DNA of 64,000 nt from Epiperipatus broadwayi (GCA_028023455.1 JAQFVV010000355.1:436001-500000), one strand, 5' to 3'. Counted from the stretch's first letter, positions 14,101 to 24,975 are shown. Notes: a model not told the origin generated them from the sequence alone. A program made the numbers and translations.

Positions 14101-15640
14101 TGAGTCCACATATCGAGGAGAACAATAAATATATAATATTAATGACTTGCTACATGACTTACATCTGGTACACATTAAATAAATACTAGCAATTAGTTAA
14201 TTATTTGTAAGCCATGCATTCACTTCTTTAACAAAATATTATATAAACATGAATGATAAGCATAGCTATTATCACATAGTAGTTCAAAATATAGCCCAAT
14301 AAATTATACACACATCCTCCCATTTTAACTTAACTTTTATATAATTAGAAGAGAATTTAAATTTAGAATTTACAATAGGCCTTGTTAAGTAATCCTGCAT
14401 AAATTTTCTTAAAAGATTATAAAGTTCACACAATTTCATTTTTCCTTAATAATAATAGAAGACATATGCAAATAAAGTACATTTAAGTTATAAGCATATA
14501 AATACATTTTAAATGATAGGGTTAATTTAAAATTCAATTGAGTGAAGAGTGAAGAAAAATATACCTTGTAAAAAAAATTAGCCTGACATCCTTTTTCTTA
14601 AAGCTGTCTGGTAGCTAGAATTCCCATATTGAATTTTATAAAATAATAATGTTTAAAAAATTACACTTTGGAGTTTAACTGACTTGATTTCTGCAAGAGA
14701 TTAAAAAAAAACATGTACATAGAAGAAGTGTCAGAAACAGAATGAATAATATAATGAATAACTTCTATTACAGACTATCACTTAAATACATCTCCTTTAC
14801 ATCAATCAAGAGGTCACCTTATCCTCCAAAGGTTAGCCCCATCCTTAGCACTCAGTTAATTAAATAATAAATATTCAAGAAACCTTTTCTTGAGGAAAAA
14901 AAATATTTTGATTTTCTAAATTAAATCAAACCAAATAAAACAATAAAAATAATTATTACACTTTTGAAATAAATAAATATCACTTAGCCAGTAAATAAAG
15001 TGGTTGGTAACACAATTTAATTTCTTAAATAATTTGCTAATCCAGATATCCATTAATCACTCAAAATATTCTTGTATCTGTTGTCAGAGATATTTGCTGT
15101 AATTTTAAATGTTTTATTGTAAAATGTAAAATTCTATACCATAATTAAATATATAAATTAAATTGGAAGATGATACAGATATACATGCATACACATATGC
15201 TGCTACATGAATACTAAATTATCCTGACTAAAATATAACTTATATGGCTATTGGTTAAACATATTTCACTGATTATACTACCTATACATGGATGGGTGTG
15301 CCAATGAATAAACAGATCAGAAAACCATCTAAACAAATACTAACCACTATTCTACAAATAAATAAAACAAATCTGCATCAACTTAACTTGTATATCAACA
15401 ATTCCTGTAATAATCCACCACCCCCCTTTCTTGCATTAAATACTTTATCAAATGTAATAATAATACTAAATGCTTATAAAACTCCCAACTAACATTCATA
15501 AGCAACTCTCACATAAGGTTTTAGACCATTAACATAACTTTTTTAAAATTTTAGCTTTATTTTACTTTTTTAGTTAAATGCAGTTATTCACCACTGACAC
15601 GGTATGATTTAATTAAAGTTTGTTTCTTGTGCCCATCCAG
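11130..15640. other. AT-rich sequence, no gene recognised
   Basis: 4.5 kb with no recognisable protein motif or structural RNA on either strand. Open frames up to 75 codons (for example 13519-13746 on minus) look like chance A/T-rich frames. A short direct repeat, CTTATTATGGGCACAA, occurs near 12221 with a variant near 12266. Confidence 0.4.
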
Positions 15641-15641
15641 G

Positions 15642-15642
<1 letters not shown>

Positions 15643-15709
<67 letters not shown>
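15643..15709. repeat. (TA)n microsatellite
   Basis: About 66 bp of alternating TA, with a second short TA run at 15789-15808, on the left side of the Penelope inverted duplication. A further TA run lies at 17321-17339 on the right side. Confidence 0.95.
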
Positions 15710-15711
<2 letters not shown>

Positions 15712-15896
15712 CCATTAATTAAAACAAAATTGTAATTATAATAAAAATAATAAACTTAATGGTAACCTTTAAGTTTATTATTTTTATTATATATATATAT
15801 ATATATATGTTAAAACGAAGATTTGCACGGGTTAAATATATAAAATACATATTTTGCGGGTTCATCCGTGTTAAAAACTTTTAATATCAATTTACT

Positions 15897-15930
15897 GACG
15901 TTTCGACTTGGTCACACAAGCCATCCACAG
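15897..15930 (-). ncRNA. Hammerhead-like motif in PLE left arm
   Basis: Mirror copy of the motif at 17233-17266, with the same bases on the minus strand: CTGTGGA, a stem II of GGCTTG against CAAGTC, GAAA, and the short palindrome ACGT followed by C. The core departs from CUGAnGA at A6 and has one extra base before stem II, so it is probably a relic. Confidence 0.4.
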
Positions 15931-16024
15931 AGTTATAAAAAGGTAGAAAGACGGTTGTAGAGGCGCTACAATCACTGGTTTGAATAAAACATTAAAAATC
16001 CCACCAATAGCAAAAATGTTAAAT

Positions 16025-16560
16025 TTAAGAATGTTTTTTAAAGAAATCTTTCCAAATAGGAGGAAGTTTGCACGTATCATCTCGCTTATTGATACAATCT
16101 GGCCTTTTAAGTATCTCAATGGCTTCTCTGATTTTGCATTGGTAGAGATTATCACATCTGGATATGATCCTGGTACTAGAAAAATCTATTTTATGACCTG
16201 AATCTATAGTATGGAGTGAGAGTGCTGATGATGATGAGTGTTGTTTAACTGCATTAGCATGCTCATCTCTCCTAACACTGATGCGACGATTACTCATACC
16301 TATGTAAGAAGCTTTACAATTTTTACATGAGATTTGATAGACACCATGAGATTCAAGAGGATTGAATCCTTAGGCTTGGTTATTATATTGCTGATCTTTT
16401 GATGAGCAGAAAATGCTGTATCTATATTATAGCGTTTTAATATACGTCCGATACTGTCTGTAGTTCCTTTTACATATGGAACACAAATCCTAATAGCTGA
16501 CTTATCATCTTTTTGTTTCCTATTTTGTCTATTTTGGGCTTGAAATAAGGCTTTTTTTAT
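16025..16560 (-). pseudogene. PLE C-terminal RT/GIY-YIG fragment, left arm, frameshifted
   Basis: Minus-strand copy of the fragment described for 16602-17138. The 90 codons from MSNRRIS to the stop (16297-16025) are identical in protein sequence to the right arm. Upstream, one base is missing from a G-run near 16360, which puts the linker and the GVYQI-CxxC-YIG segment out of frame. This copy cannot encode even the truncated endonuclease without that shift. It is 5'-truncated at the junction with the other arm, as PLE insertions often are. Host function is not expected. Confidence 0.85.
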
Positions 16561-16601
16561 AAATTTGTAATTATAGTTATAATTACAAATTTATACAAAA
16601 A

Positions 16602-17138
16602 AAAAAAAAAGCCTTATTTCAAGCCCAAAATAGACAAAATAGGAAACAAAAAGATGATAAGTCAGCTATTAGGATTTGTGTTCCATATGTAAAAGGAACT
16701 ACAGACAGTATCGGACGTATATTAAAACGCTATAATATAGATACAGCATTTTCTGCTCATCAAAAGATCAGCAATATAATAACCAAGCCTAAGGATTCAA
16801 TCCCTCTTGAATCTCATGGTGTCTATCAAATCTCATGTAAAAATTGTAAAGCTTCTTACATAGGTATGAGTAATCGTCGCATCAGTGTTAGGAGAGATGA
16901 GCATGCTAATGCAGTTAAACAACACTCATCATCATCAGCACTCTCACTCCATACTATAGATTCAGGTCATAAAATAGATTTTTCTAGTACCAGGATCATA
17001 TCCAGATGTGATAATCTCTACCAATGCAAAATCAGAGAAGCCATTGAGATACTTAAAAGGCCAGATTGTATCAATAAGCGAGATGATACGTGCAAACTTC
17101 CTCCTATTTGGAAAGATTTCTTTAAAAAACATTCTTAA
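16602..17138 (+). pseudogene. Penelope-like RT C-terminus with GIY-YIG endonuclease
   Basis: An open frame of about 178 codons with no start of its own, because the element is 5'-truncated. It begins in the conserved PLE linker: KKALFQAQNRQNRKQ, then VPYVKGTTDSIGRILKRYNI. It continues into GVYQISCKNCKASYIG, which holds the GIY (here GVY), the CxxC metal-binding pair and the YIG of the endonuclease. RRISVRRDEH supplies the conserved Arg/His region, IREAIEIL the expected catalytic Glu, and INKRDD the conserved Asn segment. In active PLEs this nuclease nicks target DNA to prime reverse transcription. Here the RT palm is missing, so no autonomous activity is possible. Frame and motifs are clear; the PLE subgroup is not assigned. 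Confidence 0.92.
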
Positions 17139-17232
17139 ATTTAACATTTTTGCTATTGGTGGGATTTTTAATGTTTTATTCAAACCAGTGATTGTAGCGC
17201 CTCTACAACCGTCTTTCTACCTTTTTATAACT

Positions 17233-17266
17233 CTGTGGATGGCTTGTGTGACCAAGTCGAAACGTC
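17233..17266 (+). ncRNA. Hammerhead-like motif in PLE right arm
   Basis: CTGTGGA (17233-17239) is followed by one extra T, a 6-bp stem II GGCTTG/CAAGTC (17241-17258) around a six-base loop, GAAA (17259-17262), the palindrome ACGT (17262-17265) and C17266. PLEs are reported to carry hammerhead motifs near their ends, and the position fits. A6 is replaced by T and stem I is weak, so activity is doubtful. Confidence 0.45.
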
Positions 17267-17345
17267 AGTAAATTGATATTAAAAGTTTTTAACACGGATG
17301 AACCCGCAAAATATGTATTTTATATATATATATATATATTGTAAC

Positions 17346-17480
17346 AGACTGCATATATATCAGAGGATTTAATCAGATCCCACTTGGGCAATCAAATGTA
17401 ACACATCACACTATATAATGTGAATGAAGAATTAATCTGGCCCCACATAGGCAGTGAAATGTAGCTGACCGCAACTATCA
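17346..17480. repeat. Degenerate tandem duplication
   Basis: Two imperfect copies of about 40-50 bp sit next to each other: GATCCCACTTGGGCAATCAA near 17386 and GGCCCCACATAGGCAGTGAA near 17439, each followed by ATGTA. Origin unknown. Confidence 0.5.
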
Positions 17481-17876
17481 TCCTACTGAGAAATATGATC
17501 ATTTTCTCTTAAATCCAACTATCTATTAGATTTCTATTTGATTAACAGTGTATTTATACAGTGATGATGATGATCATGCTAGACATAAGCAGCCACATAT
17601 ATGAGAAGATGATATATAAGCTTTACCATTATAATTGTCAGTAACATATACTTTTAACTGACAGATTAATTAAATTTTTCAATATAATTTCTCTGGTATT
17701 TAGCCAATGGCAACACGATGCTGAAGGATTTGTATTGAGATCCAGCCATAAAAATGTTTTATCTCTATCTACCATTATGTGATAAATCAAACCACATTTT
17801 TTATATATATGTTATCATCCATAATTCTAACTCTTATAATAATTAATTTACATATATATAACAAGTTTTAGAAATC

Positions 17877-17895
17877 ACACACACACACACACACT
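17877..17895. repeat. (CA)n microsatellite
   Basis: Short CA dinucleotide run. Confidence 0.9.
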
Positions 17896-18087
17896 ATATT
17901 AATCTTATACATTACTGTATATTTATTTTTATTGTGGGACTGTAACATAGAACAAGAAAGAATGACATACCTCTGATATTAAATTTCAATCAAACTAATA
18001 ATTTAATAAAAATAAATAAAAAAATTTAACTACAAACACACTTTAAATTTTAATTACCACACAAATAAATAAGCTTTTTATTATTAT

Positions 18088-18145
18088 TATTTTGTGGTCA
18101 AAGCGTCGGCGGAGCAACCACTCGGACACCAACACTTAACTAAAA
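18088..18145 (-). mobile_element. Truncated tRNA-like SINE fragment
   Basis: Read on minus: GTGTTGGTGTCCGAGTGG, an A-box-like start, runs straight into GCTCCGCCGACGCTTTGACC and then an AAT-type tail (18070-18088). The start and the GACC-A/T-rich end resemble the SINEs at 3362, 36234 and 47646, but the anticodon arm and B box are missing, so this is an internal deletion or a different subfamily. Confidence 0.5.
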
Positions 18146-19480
18146 ATAACCTTTTTTTTAATCTGACAATAAATAAATTTTTACAGAAATATTTTATTCT
18201 TTTAATTCCTTTAATAACTTTTAATTATTTTATTTATCTACTGGCCAACATTTAAAATAAAATAAGATCCCTAAAGAAAAATATGTGCATAAACAAAAGG
18301 CAAAACAAATATTTTATGCCTGTGCATAAAAGTTAGAAGTTTACAGAGAAAATTAATTAATTTGAGAATAAATAAAAAGCAAAAATAAAAAATAAAGCCA
18401 TCTCAGATTTTTATATTGAACTCCATTAATCAAAATAATTTGAAATGTAAGTGCTCTTATGTCTGTTTTTGTGTGTGCACATATAATTCTTATTATTTAG
18501 CAAATATGTCATAATCTGATATTTAATATGCAGTTCTTGTATAAACGTCACAAATCAGTGCCTATATTGTACTGTCCCTGGTAAATGTTATTTTAAAAGG
18601 GTTTTCATTTTCTAGGATTTTGTATTAGTTTATATTTTTTCTACTTTTACTTAGATATATAAATAATATGACATTGGTTTGTAGATCTAGTCATTATTTA
18701 TAGCATTGACTATGAGAGTATTTATCCTAATAGTTATCTTCCATTGCTCTCTCCCTTTCTCTTATTTTTGCAGGTTATAAAAACAAAACTTCTCATTTTA
18801 GGCAGGCTTAAAACAGGCTCACATTTTCTGGTTAGAATTGTAGCAGTTGGCACTTAAAGGATTAATCTAGTTTTCCTTCGTAAACACTTTAACAAAGTAT
18901 TTTTTTTATCTTTGATAATTGAAAATTAGCGTGTCCATCACTATAAGTTATTATCAGCAATTGAAAAGTAACTTGCTGCAGAAATGCTTTACTTTTTTCT
19001 TATTATGACCTGGATCGTAGTTTGATATATACTGTACTCTAAATCCACCAGAGGAGAAAGAAAGACAAAAATAAAGTTGACCCATTTTTATCCAATTGAT
19101 TCATGAGGTATCAGATCCAAAACAGTTAAAACACCCAAAAAAATTTACTTTAATTTTTTTTTCTTATCTCTTGTTTTTATAAGCATTATCTCTTTTTTTT
19201 TTTTTTTTTGCAATTAATATATATATGTATAAACAATGTAATCTTTTTAAATATTTAAAACTAATTAAATGCACTTGTTTATTCCCACATTAACAAAAGA
19301 GAGATTTATTATAAAACTAAAATATATATATATATTTTAACCTCAAAAAAAAAAATGTTTTAAGTTCTACTGAGGTTTAATAAACAATAGTAACTTATTT
19401 ATTTTTATTACAATAGTAATACAGCCAAGTAGGACTTCACATATATTTTAATTATATAACTTAAACATTGGTAAATACAG
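18146..19480. other. AT-rich sequence, no gene recognised
   Basis: Low-complexity sequence with a poly-T run at about 19192-19209 and several A-runs. Nothing coding is supported. Confidence 0.4.
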
Positions 19481-19482
19481 CT

Positions 19483-19553
19483 TGAAATTATTATTATTAT
19501 TATTATTGTTATTATTATTAATGTTATTGTTATTGTTATTATTATTATTATTT
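19483..19553. repeat. (ATT)n-type imperfect microsatellite
   Basis: ATT repeats interrupted by GTT units. Confidence 0.9.
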
Positions 19554-19554
19554 A

Positions 19555-19680
19555 AAGTTGTAATTATAAATTTATTAAACGCACATTGATTACGTAAGTA
19601 ATATTTACTGAGGATATAACCTGATAATATGCGTATAAAATGCGATAGTAGGGACCTCTATAGGTGTTTCAAATACCCAT
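19555..19680 (-). repeat. Single unit of the 30-kb palindromic repeat family
   Basis: On minus the segment reads from CACCTATAGAGGTCCCTAC through GGTTATATCCTCAGTAAATA to AATCAATGTGCG. It matches the units at 29900-30296 (CCTGTAGAGGCCCATACC and ATAATCAATGTGCG). Here it is a lone, non-palindromic copy. Confidence 0.65.
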
Positions 19681-19734
19681 TTATTTTGATGATGTAAAAT
19701 TTACAGCGTTCATATCAATGTACCATAAGGTACT

Positions 19735-20108
19735 GGCACAAATGCTCAATAAACCAACACTGAGTTGTTCATGTAATTAGTATATAATATTAACTACCAG
19801 GAAAACTTTATGTTTACATATTTCATCTAATATTGACAAGCAGTAACTTGAAAAGTTTCGCGAATGCCAATAGTTAAACTATAGCTTAAAAAGAAATAAT
19901 GTGATTAAGATCTTTATGTTCTCATTCCAAGGTGCTTTAGATTGGCCTATAAAAGTGAATTTGATAAAAGGATAATTCGATCTATTCTTATCCCTTTCAA
20001 AGACTATATTTTGTGCTTTGGATTGAGAGTATTACACATGCTCAATAAATCAGTGTTGATTTGTTAATCTAATTAGAATATAATATCAACTGCTAGAAAT
20101 AGTTCGTA
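19735..20108. repeat. Direct repeat, two diverged copies
   Basis: ATGCTCAATAAA-type sequence followed by a TGA-TTGTT block and TAATTAG-ATATAATAT occurs at about 19740-19810 and again at about 20037-20105, an offset of about 297 bp. The copies differ by many substitutions, so the duplication is old. Confidence 0.6.
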
Positions 20109-20109
20109 C

Positions 20110-21390
20110 TTATAAACATCTGTTGCATGTTTACATTAAATAATAAAATTAATTATCTTTATTTATATACTGTCAGTGGAAATAATATTTTGCATGAAAA
20201 CATTATCGAGTTTGTAAAAGTTTAAGTTGCACAATGCTTTTGATGTTTGATTTTTTTTTTTGATGTCTTATTTTAAATTAGACAACTCTTGAAATGTTTT
20301 TTGTCTTATTTATTTATATAACTATCAATTTTGGAAAGTTTGTAATACATTCATTTATCATCACAAACATTTTCCAATAAAAGATAACTCTGAAGTGCAT
20401 TGTTAAAAAAAAATCAGGATTTAGTTGACCGTTTCGTAACTTTGAGAATAAACACACACATAAATATAAAGTATAAATAAATATGTGGTTGCTGATTATC
20501 ACACAGGCATTTATTTAAAAATTTGAGTGTATATAAAAAACAATTAACTTTTGCATAATAGCCCATTAACATCTATATGTTTGAATATAGAAGATAGGAA
20601 AATTTTAAAAAATTAACTTTGTGGGAATTTAATATAAAATTATATAAAATATTTTTACATTAAATACATATTTAGATTTATATATTGTGTAAATACGAAA
20701 AAATATAATTTAACTTTATAATTCTGAAGTTTAGCTCGGAGCTAAAATGATGGACATCTAAGATAAAGATGTTCTATTCTATACTAAAGGAAATTAAATA
20801 TTAACAAAAACAAGATAGATTATTTTACTCTTTTAAATTTTTCTGTCCACATTATGTTTCCTGGATGACTATCTTTTGAAAAAAAATCCAAAAATGCAGA
20901 TCACTCTTAAGTATAATTTCATCAACCAAGGAATACAATTAAATAATTCTTATAAAGTTCCGAACATTTTTTTTTTTTTGTAGACACAAATTTATTTAGG
21001 GCAATTTATAGTCATAGTGTTCATCATCATCATAAATATTTTTTTTATTATGTTTAAAAAGTACTCTATTACTTTCTTTGGTTTTCATAGTTTCTATTAC
21101 TTTGTATTTACAATTTGATTTAGTAAAATTTACAGTTTTGGTTTACTTTTCTTTAAACATAAGTTTTTTCTTGTGGCAATGTTTAACTTGTTCCTTATTC
21201 TATAGTTTACAAATAATACTGCAACTTCAGTATTTTCAATTGTCTTTGTTTTGAATTTCTCATAGTCTTGATTGTTCTTTTAACAGTTACCAAATTGCAG
21301 CATACAAATCTAATCTAATAATAGTTTATGTCTATCTTTGATTTGTGTTAGTTTATTAGTGACTGTGGCTGGATGATATCGAGTATTTTT
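20110..21390. other. AT-rich sequence, no gene recognised
   Basis: No supported gene. 21000-21390 may hold decayed 3' sequence of the adjoining minus-strand LINE, but I could not place it. Confidence 0.35.
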
Positions 21391-21395
21391 CCTCA

Positions 21396-21725
21396 TTATA
21401 AAGCTGTATCTCGTGCACCAAAAAGACAAAAAGAATATAGGACAAATGTAGCTGCCCTAATGTTTGGTATCGCTCGGCTCTGATATGCATTAATAATTTG
21501 CTCCATCATGGTGTTTTTCCTTCTATATATGTTGCATGACATTTGTCTTATTTTTGCCAAACCTTCACAGTTGTAAATTAGGTGTTCAATTGTTTCTTTG
21601 GCTCTATGGCATAGTCCAGAAAATGGATCTATGTCCCTATACATCCTTTTATAGTGGAGAAAAAAGGTTGTGGGCATAGCAGTGAGGTTCATTTTTATTA
21701 TAAAATTGAAGAATTTAGGTTTCAA
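21396..21725 (-). pseudogene. LINE ORF2 C-terminal domain with Cys/His motif
   Basis: An intact stretch of 109 codons. At residues 38-53, LCHRAKETIEHLIYNC has the C-x(n)-ETxEHLxxxC form (here C-H-C with the usual CxxC partly lost). This form is found at the C-terminus of many LINE ORF2 proteins, where it is thought to help nucleic-acid binding. NLTAMPTTFFLHYKRMY before it fits the usual helix preceding the motif. The remainder (IRQMSCNIYRRKNTM onward) has no motif I recognise. It lies in a different frame from the fragment at 22020-22370, with stops between. Part of the same minus-strand element, without independent function. Confidence 0.75.
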
Positions 21726-22019
21726 TGCCCATCACTTGAATTGTTTAACCAGTTTTTTGTTATCGATTCCCAACATTGGTGAAGGTTCATTTACATTAGT
21801 TTCTTTATTTATCAGGTTGTATATTTCCCAATATGAATATTTGTTCTCATATTATTCCAGTATGTCCTTATTGGTTTTACATTGATAAATTATGGATGAA
21901 ATGTATGATCTCAGTGGTGGTGGTCTGTCAGTAGGAGTAACTTCAATTAGGTGTTTTAGTTTTGGGAATAGTTTCATAGTTGTAATAATTGCATTCCTCA
22001 ACTTTTGTATATGGAAGAT

Positions 22020-22644
22020 TTAAACTGTGTGGAGACCCAGTCCATTTTTTATCAGTGGTTGAGACATTTTCCTATTCGAGATGGCAACTGTCTTCTTGGA
22101 CCAGAGTAATTGATTACATATTGCTTTGATTTTTTTTATGAAAGCCTTTGAGAATTCGATAATTGGTGAATAATAGCTGATTTTTGTCATAATTAGTTGG
22201 TTAATTAACTGCAATTTGGAGAAGACAAACATATAAGTCTTTGAAAGGAAGTCAGAAATTCTTTTTATTTCTTCCTTAATCCTATCTTGGATTTCACATC
22301 CAATCCCCATGATTCCCAAATGAAATGGAAAACCCATTAAAGATGTTGGTTTTGACTGATAGATCATCACACATTGTCTTCCTGTGAATAGAGACCATGC
22401 TTAAGTTTTTGCTTGGTTGAATTTAAGCTTATAATGTGCAGTGTATTCTTCCAGTAGCTGCTGCAGTTGTGGAATTTGTTTTTTGGATGAAAGAGAAACT
22501 GTAATGTCATCCATGAATGCTAAGCAAGCTATGTGCTGTGTTATTCCAGGTATCTGAATCCCATCAAAAGTTTTCTGTATCTTCTTAATGAGAGGATTGA
22601 TGTAGTATATAAAAAGCAGTGTGGTAAGTGGTGACCCTTGTGAT
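22020..22644 (-). pseudogene. LINE ORF2 RT palm (FMDD) and thumb region
   Basis: After a frameshift near 22645 the frame reads QGSPLTTLLFIYYINPLI, the conserved RT motif before the catalytic box. It then reads LAFMDDITVSLSS, where FMDD (22506-22517) is the catalytic YxDD equivalent with both Asp residues present. LLEEYTAHYKLKFNQAKT follows (the usual K-x-N-x-x-KT), then a TAA stop near 22402. Past the stop, 116 codons contain HLGIMG and end in LLWSKKTVAISNRKMSQPL followed by GLGLHTV, the post-RT tryptophan/GGLGL motif of L1/Tx1-type elements. The catalytic residues survive although the frame is broken. Confidence 0.85.
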
Positions 22645-23310
22645 AAAAACTGGTTTGGTGTGAAAGATGGTGAATTTCTTCCATTTGATAGATATATGTA
22701 TTTCTCTATTGATAAGTAGATTCACAATGATATATAGATGTGTTCTAGGAATGTTGGTGCTTTTGAGCATTTCCAGCAAAACTTTAATGTTAACTGAATC
22801 AAATGCAGCCTCAATATCCAGTTGAACTACAATAGGTGCAATTTTTTTCTTATGTCTAATTGATGTAAGTACTGCCTTGAAAAGTACTGCTGCCTGTACT
22901 GTTGATGATCCTTTTTTTGCATGTTGTGCTTTTGAAATTAGTGGTAATATATATTGTTCATTTTTTTTCTTGATCACCTTTTCTATTATTTTTATGGGCA
23001 ATGGGCCCATTGATATTGGTCTTAAGTCTGCAACAGAGGCAATATTTTTTTGTTTTTTATTGTATGGTACAATTGCAATAGGGTAAATCCCTTCTATGTT
23101 CTGAATTTTTTGCATTAGTTGATTGGCTAAGTTACAGACATATTTTGTTGTGAATTGGCTTAAGTGTTTCAAAACAAACAATGGGATTCCAGGGCTACCT
23201 GAGTGACAAGCTTCTGGTATATTAGCTAGTTTTTTTTGCAAAGTCAGCCATGGTAAATGGTCTCTAGGTTTCAGGGATCCCGAATATGTGAGATGCCATT
23301 GAAATGTTTT
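22585..23310 (-). pseudogene. LINE ORF2 RT fingers and palm A motif
   Basis: The 218-codon frame from 23241 contains LRPISMGPLPIKIIEKVI (the LRPISL finger motif) and LISKAQHAKKGSSTVQAA (equivalent of the QxGFxxGRST motif). It also holds VVQLDIEAAFDSVN, palm motif A with its catalytic Asp. After HISIKWKKFTIFHTKPVF the frame goes wrong: VFITRVTTYHTAF is the +1 reading of the QGSPLTTLLF motif, so a one-base indel lies near 22645. Upstream of 23241 the reading passes into TLQKKLANIPEACHSG. An RNA-templated polymerase in its family; inactive here because the frame is split. Confidence 0.88.
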
Positions 23311-23722
23311 CGTCTGATTGCAGCCTACTTTTGAAGTATTGATAGATTGGCCAGATCATATTATGACATGTATATGTTTCATCTTTTGACTGTATTACTA
23401 TTGGTACTTTGATTTTTGGTGGGTTTCCTAGGGCCCATTTAATGTATTCCCTTGTCTATGTGTGTGGCTGGGTGAGACAAATTTTACTTTTTTTAATTTT
23501 TAGGTAATTTTTTTACATTTTCACATACATTATTATATGTATGTGCAAGTTTTAAAATATATTGTTGTGTGTGATGTGATGGGTTAATCAGCCCTATTTG
23601 TTTGTGTAATTGATCTGCCAATGCTATTAACCTTGATGGGGGTGGTTGCTACATTGCAATGTGATTAATATTAAATGAAAGGATGTTTATGTATGCTTGA
23701 TATTGTTGTATGGGTCCCAGAT

Positions 23723-24502
23723 TCATTTCATGAATTTTTTTAACAAGATATAAAATTCTGAAAATAGGAATTCAGTGGTAGCTGTTGGAGTTAATGGTCT
23801 AATTGTTTTAGTTAGTGGGAATGACGCTATTTGAATCTGGTCAATATTAATGCTGATGATTTGTCCTGAGTGGTCAGAGAATATAGTTGGAGTGAGTTTA
23901 ATCATCATTAGGTGGTGGAATATTGGTGAATAAAATGTTAAGTCTATTAATGAAGAAAAACGTTTATTGTGAAAAGAAATTGCTGTGTCTGGTAAAAATT
24001 CCTGCCCACTCACCAGAGGAACTGAAATTTTATGAATCCATCTGTGTGTAAATTCCTGATATGTTAGGTTAAAATCCCCCATGATGATGGTTGGATTTGA
24101 TGTAGCACTTAGTATGGAATTAATATTTGCAATTATTGTTTCAATTTTTTTAGTTTGAATTGGCATATATACAAACACCACATTAGTTATTATACTCTTG
24201 TGTTGGAATGTTGCCATCAGTAGATTTGAATCAATGTAAAAATTTTTAAACATTGTGAATGGACATTTATGAGAAATAAAGATTCCAGTGCCTGCTGTTG
24301 GTGAAGAAGAGTCTCTGGTGTATGCACTGAATCCTTACTGAGCCAAAAACACTGCTGGATCCACCTGTGATCCTGCATAATTTTTTGTCTCTAGGAGTCC
24401 AATTATATGTGGTTGTGTGTCTCTGATTCAATTTTTGATTTTATATATTTTGTTAATTGAATTCAGACCTTTGACATTAATACCAGCTATTCTAACTTTC
24501 AT
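23723..24502 (-). pseudogene. LINE ORF2 apurinic-like endonuclease domain
   Basis: Begins with ATG at 24502: MKVRIAGINVKGLN carries the conserved Asn, and QPHIIGLLETK the catalytic Glu. Two in-frame stops follow (after KIYKIKN and after VFLAQ). The frame is then open for 176 codons, with IIMGDFNLTYQEF (GDFN, catalytic Asp/Asn), SSLIDLTFYSP (the xIDxxx motif) and TIFSDHSGQII (SDH, catalytic Asp/His). All expected endonuclease residues are visible. This nuclease nicks the target strand for target-primed reverse transcription. The two stops show the copy is dead, but the domain is well preserved, suggesting moderate age. Confidence 0.9.
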
Positions 24503-24547
24503 TATAATTTTGTATCCTATAACCTTGCTTCCTTTCTTCACTGTGTT

Positions 24548-24719
24548 TTAATACCCTAATGGTAGCAATTCTTGTGCATCTTCATATGCCAGCTCAATCT
24601 CTTCATCAGTTGTATCAAATACTTCCCTTTTTTGCTCTGGATCTTTTATGTTTTGCTCTTCAATTCTGATCTTTTTAATTTTTTTGTTTTTGGGGGGTCT
24701 TCCTGGCCCTCTTTTTTCA
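24548..24719 (-). pseudogene. LINE ORF1 C-terminal tail with AT-hook
   Basis: Immediately upstream of the endonuclease frame, 57 codons read from SEKRGPGRPPKNKKIKKIRI through an acidic stretch (DTTDEEIELAYEDAQELL) to PLGY and a TAA stop (24548-24550). GPGRPPKNKK is an AT-hook core (GRP flanked by basic residues), which binds the minor groove of A/T-rich DNA. The 45-bp gap to the ORF2 ATG fits a bicistronic LINE. The 5' side is lost in the (ATT)n/(GTT)n tract. This is inferred from position and composition; no homologue was checked. Confidence 0.65.
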
Positions 24720-24740
24720 CTTATTATTATTATTATTATT

Positions 24741-24772
<32 letters not shown>

Positions 24773-24883
24773 ATATTTATTTTGTAATTATTAATAATGT
24801 ATAAATATTTACTTGTGTATTTCTGTTAAAATGAAATTGTTGAAATGCTGTGAAATGCATATAATAAATAAGAATTGAATTGG

Positions 24884-24974
<91 letters not shown>
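24719..24974. repeat. (ATT)n/(GTT)n and (ATT)n microsatellites
   Basis: ATT then GTT units at 24719-24771, a 110-bp A/T-rich gap, then about 30 ATT units at 24883-24974. The long Asn, Tyr and Cys runs in frames here are repeat translations, not proteins. Confidence 0.95.

Positions 24975-24975
<1 letters not shown>

Larger units (their letters stand above)
15838..17325. mobile_element. Penelope-like element 3' end, head-to-head inverted duplication
   Basis: Positions x and 33163-x are complementary over about 740 bp on each side: identical open frames lie at 16025-16297 (-) and 16866-17138 (+), and the outer ends agree at 15838 and 17325. The arms meet at about 16575 with a spacer of only one or two bases inside TTTGTAATTATA. 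One indel was found: the left arm has one G fewer near 16360. The arms encode the end of the PLE reverse transcriptase and the GIY-YIG endonuclease. TA runs lie on both sides. The near identity means a very recent event or an assembly artefact. Confidence 0.9.
21396..24720 (-). mobile_element. Broken non-LTR retrotransposon, L1/Tx1-like
   Basis: A LINE running right to left. In order: ORF1 C-terminus (24719-24548), apurinic-like endonuclease (24502-23723), RT fingers and palm (about 23300-22400), post-RT domain (to 22020) and a C-terminal Cys/His motif (21725-21396). The LLWSKK...GLGL motif and the CxxxxxTxxHxxxxC motif resemble the L1/Tx1 group, but the clade is tentative. At least one frameshift and several stops inactivate it. 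The 5' end stops at an (ATT)n/(GTT)n tract at 24719; no target-site duplication was found. Confidence 0.85.

Noticed and set aside
15980-16201. 73- and 87-codon frames overlapping the PLE arms
   Set aside because: Opposite-strand or alternate-frame shadows of the GIY-YIG fragment, present identically in both arms.
23723-24253. Endonuclease frame as a host DNA repair gene
   Set aside because: It continues upstream with stops into the LINE ORF2 start and lies in order with the RT.
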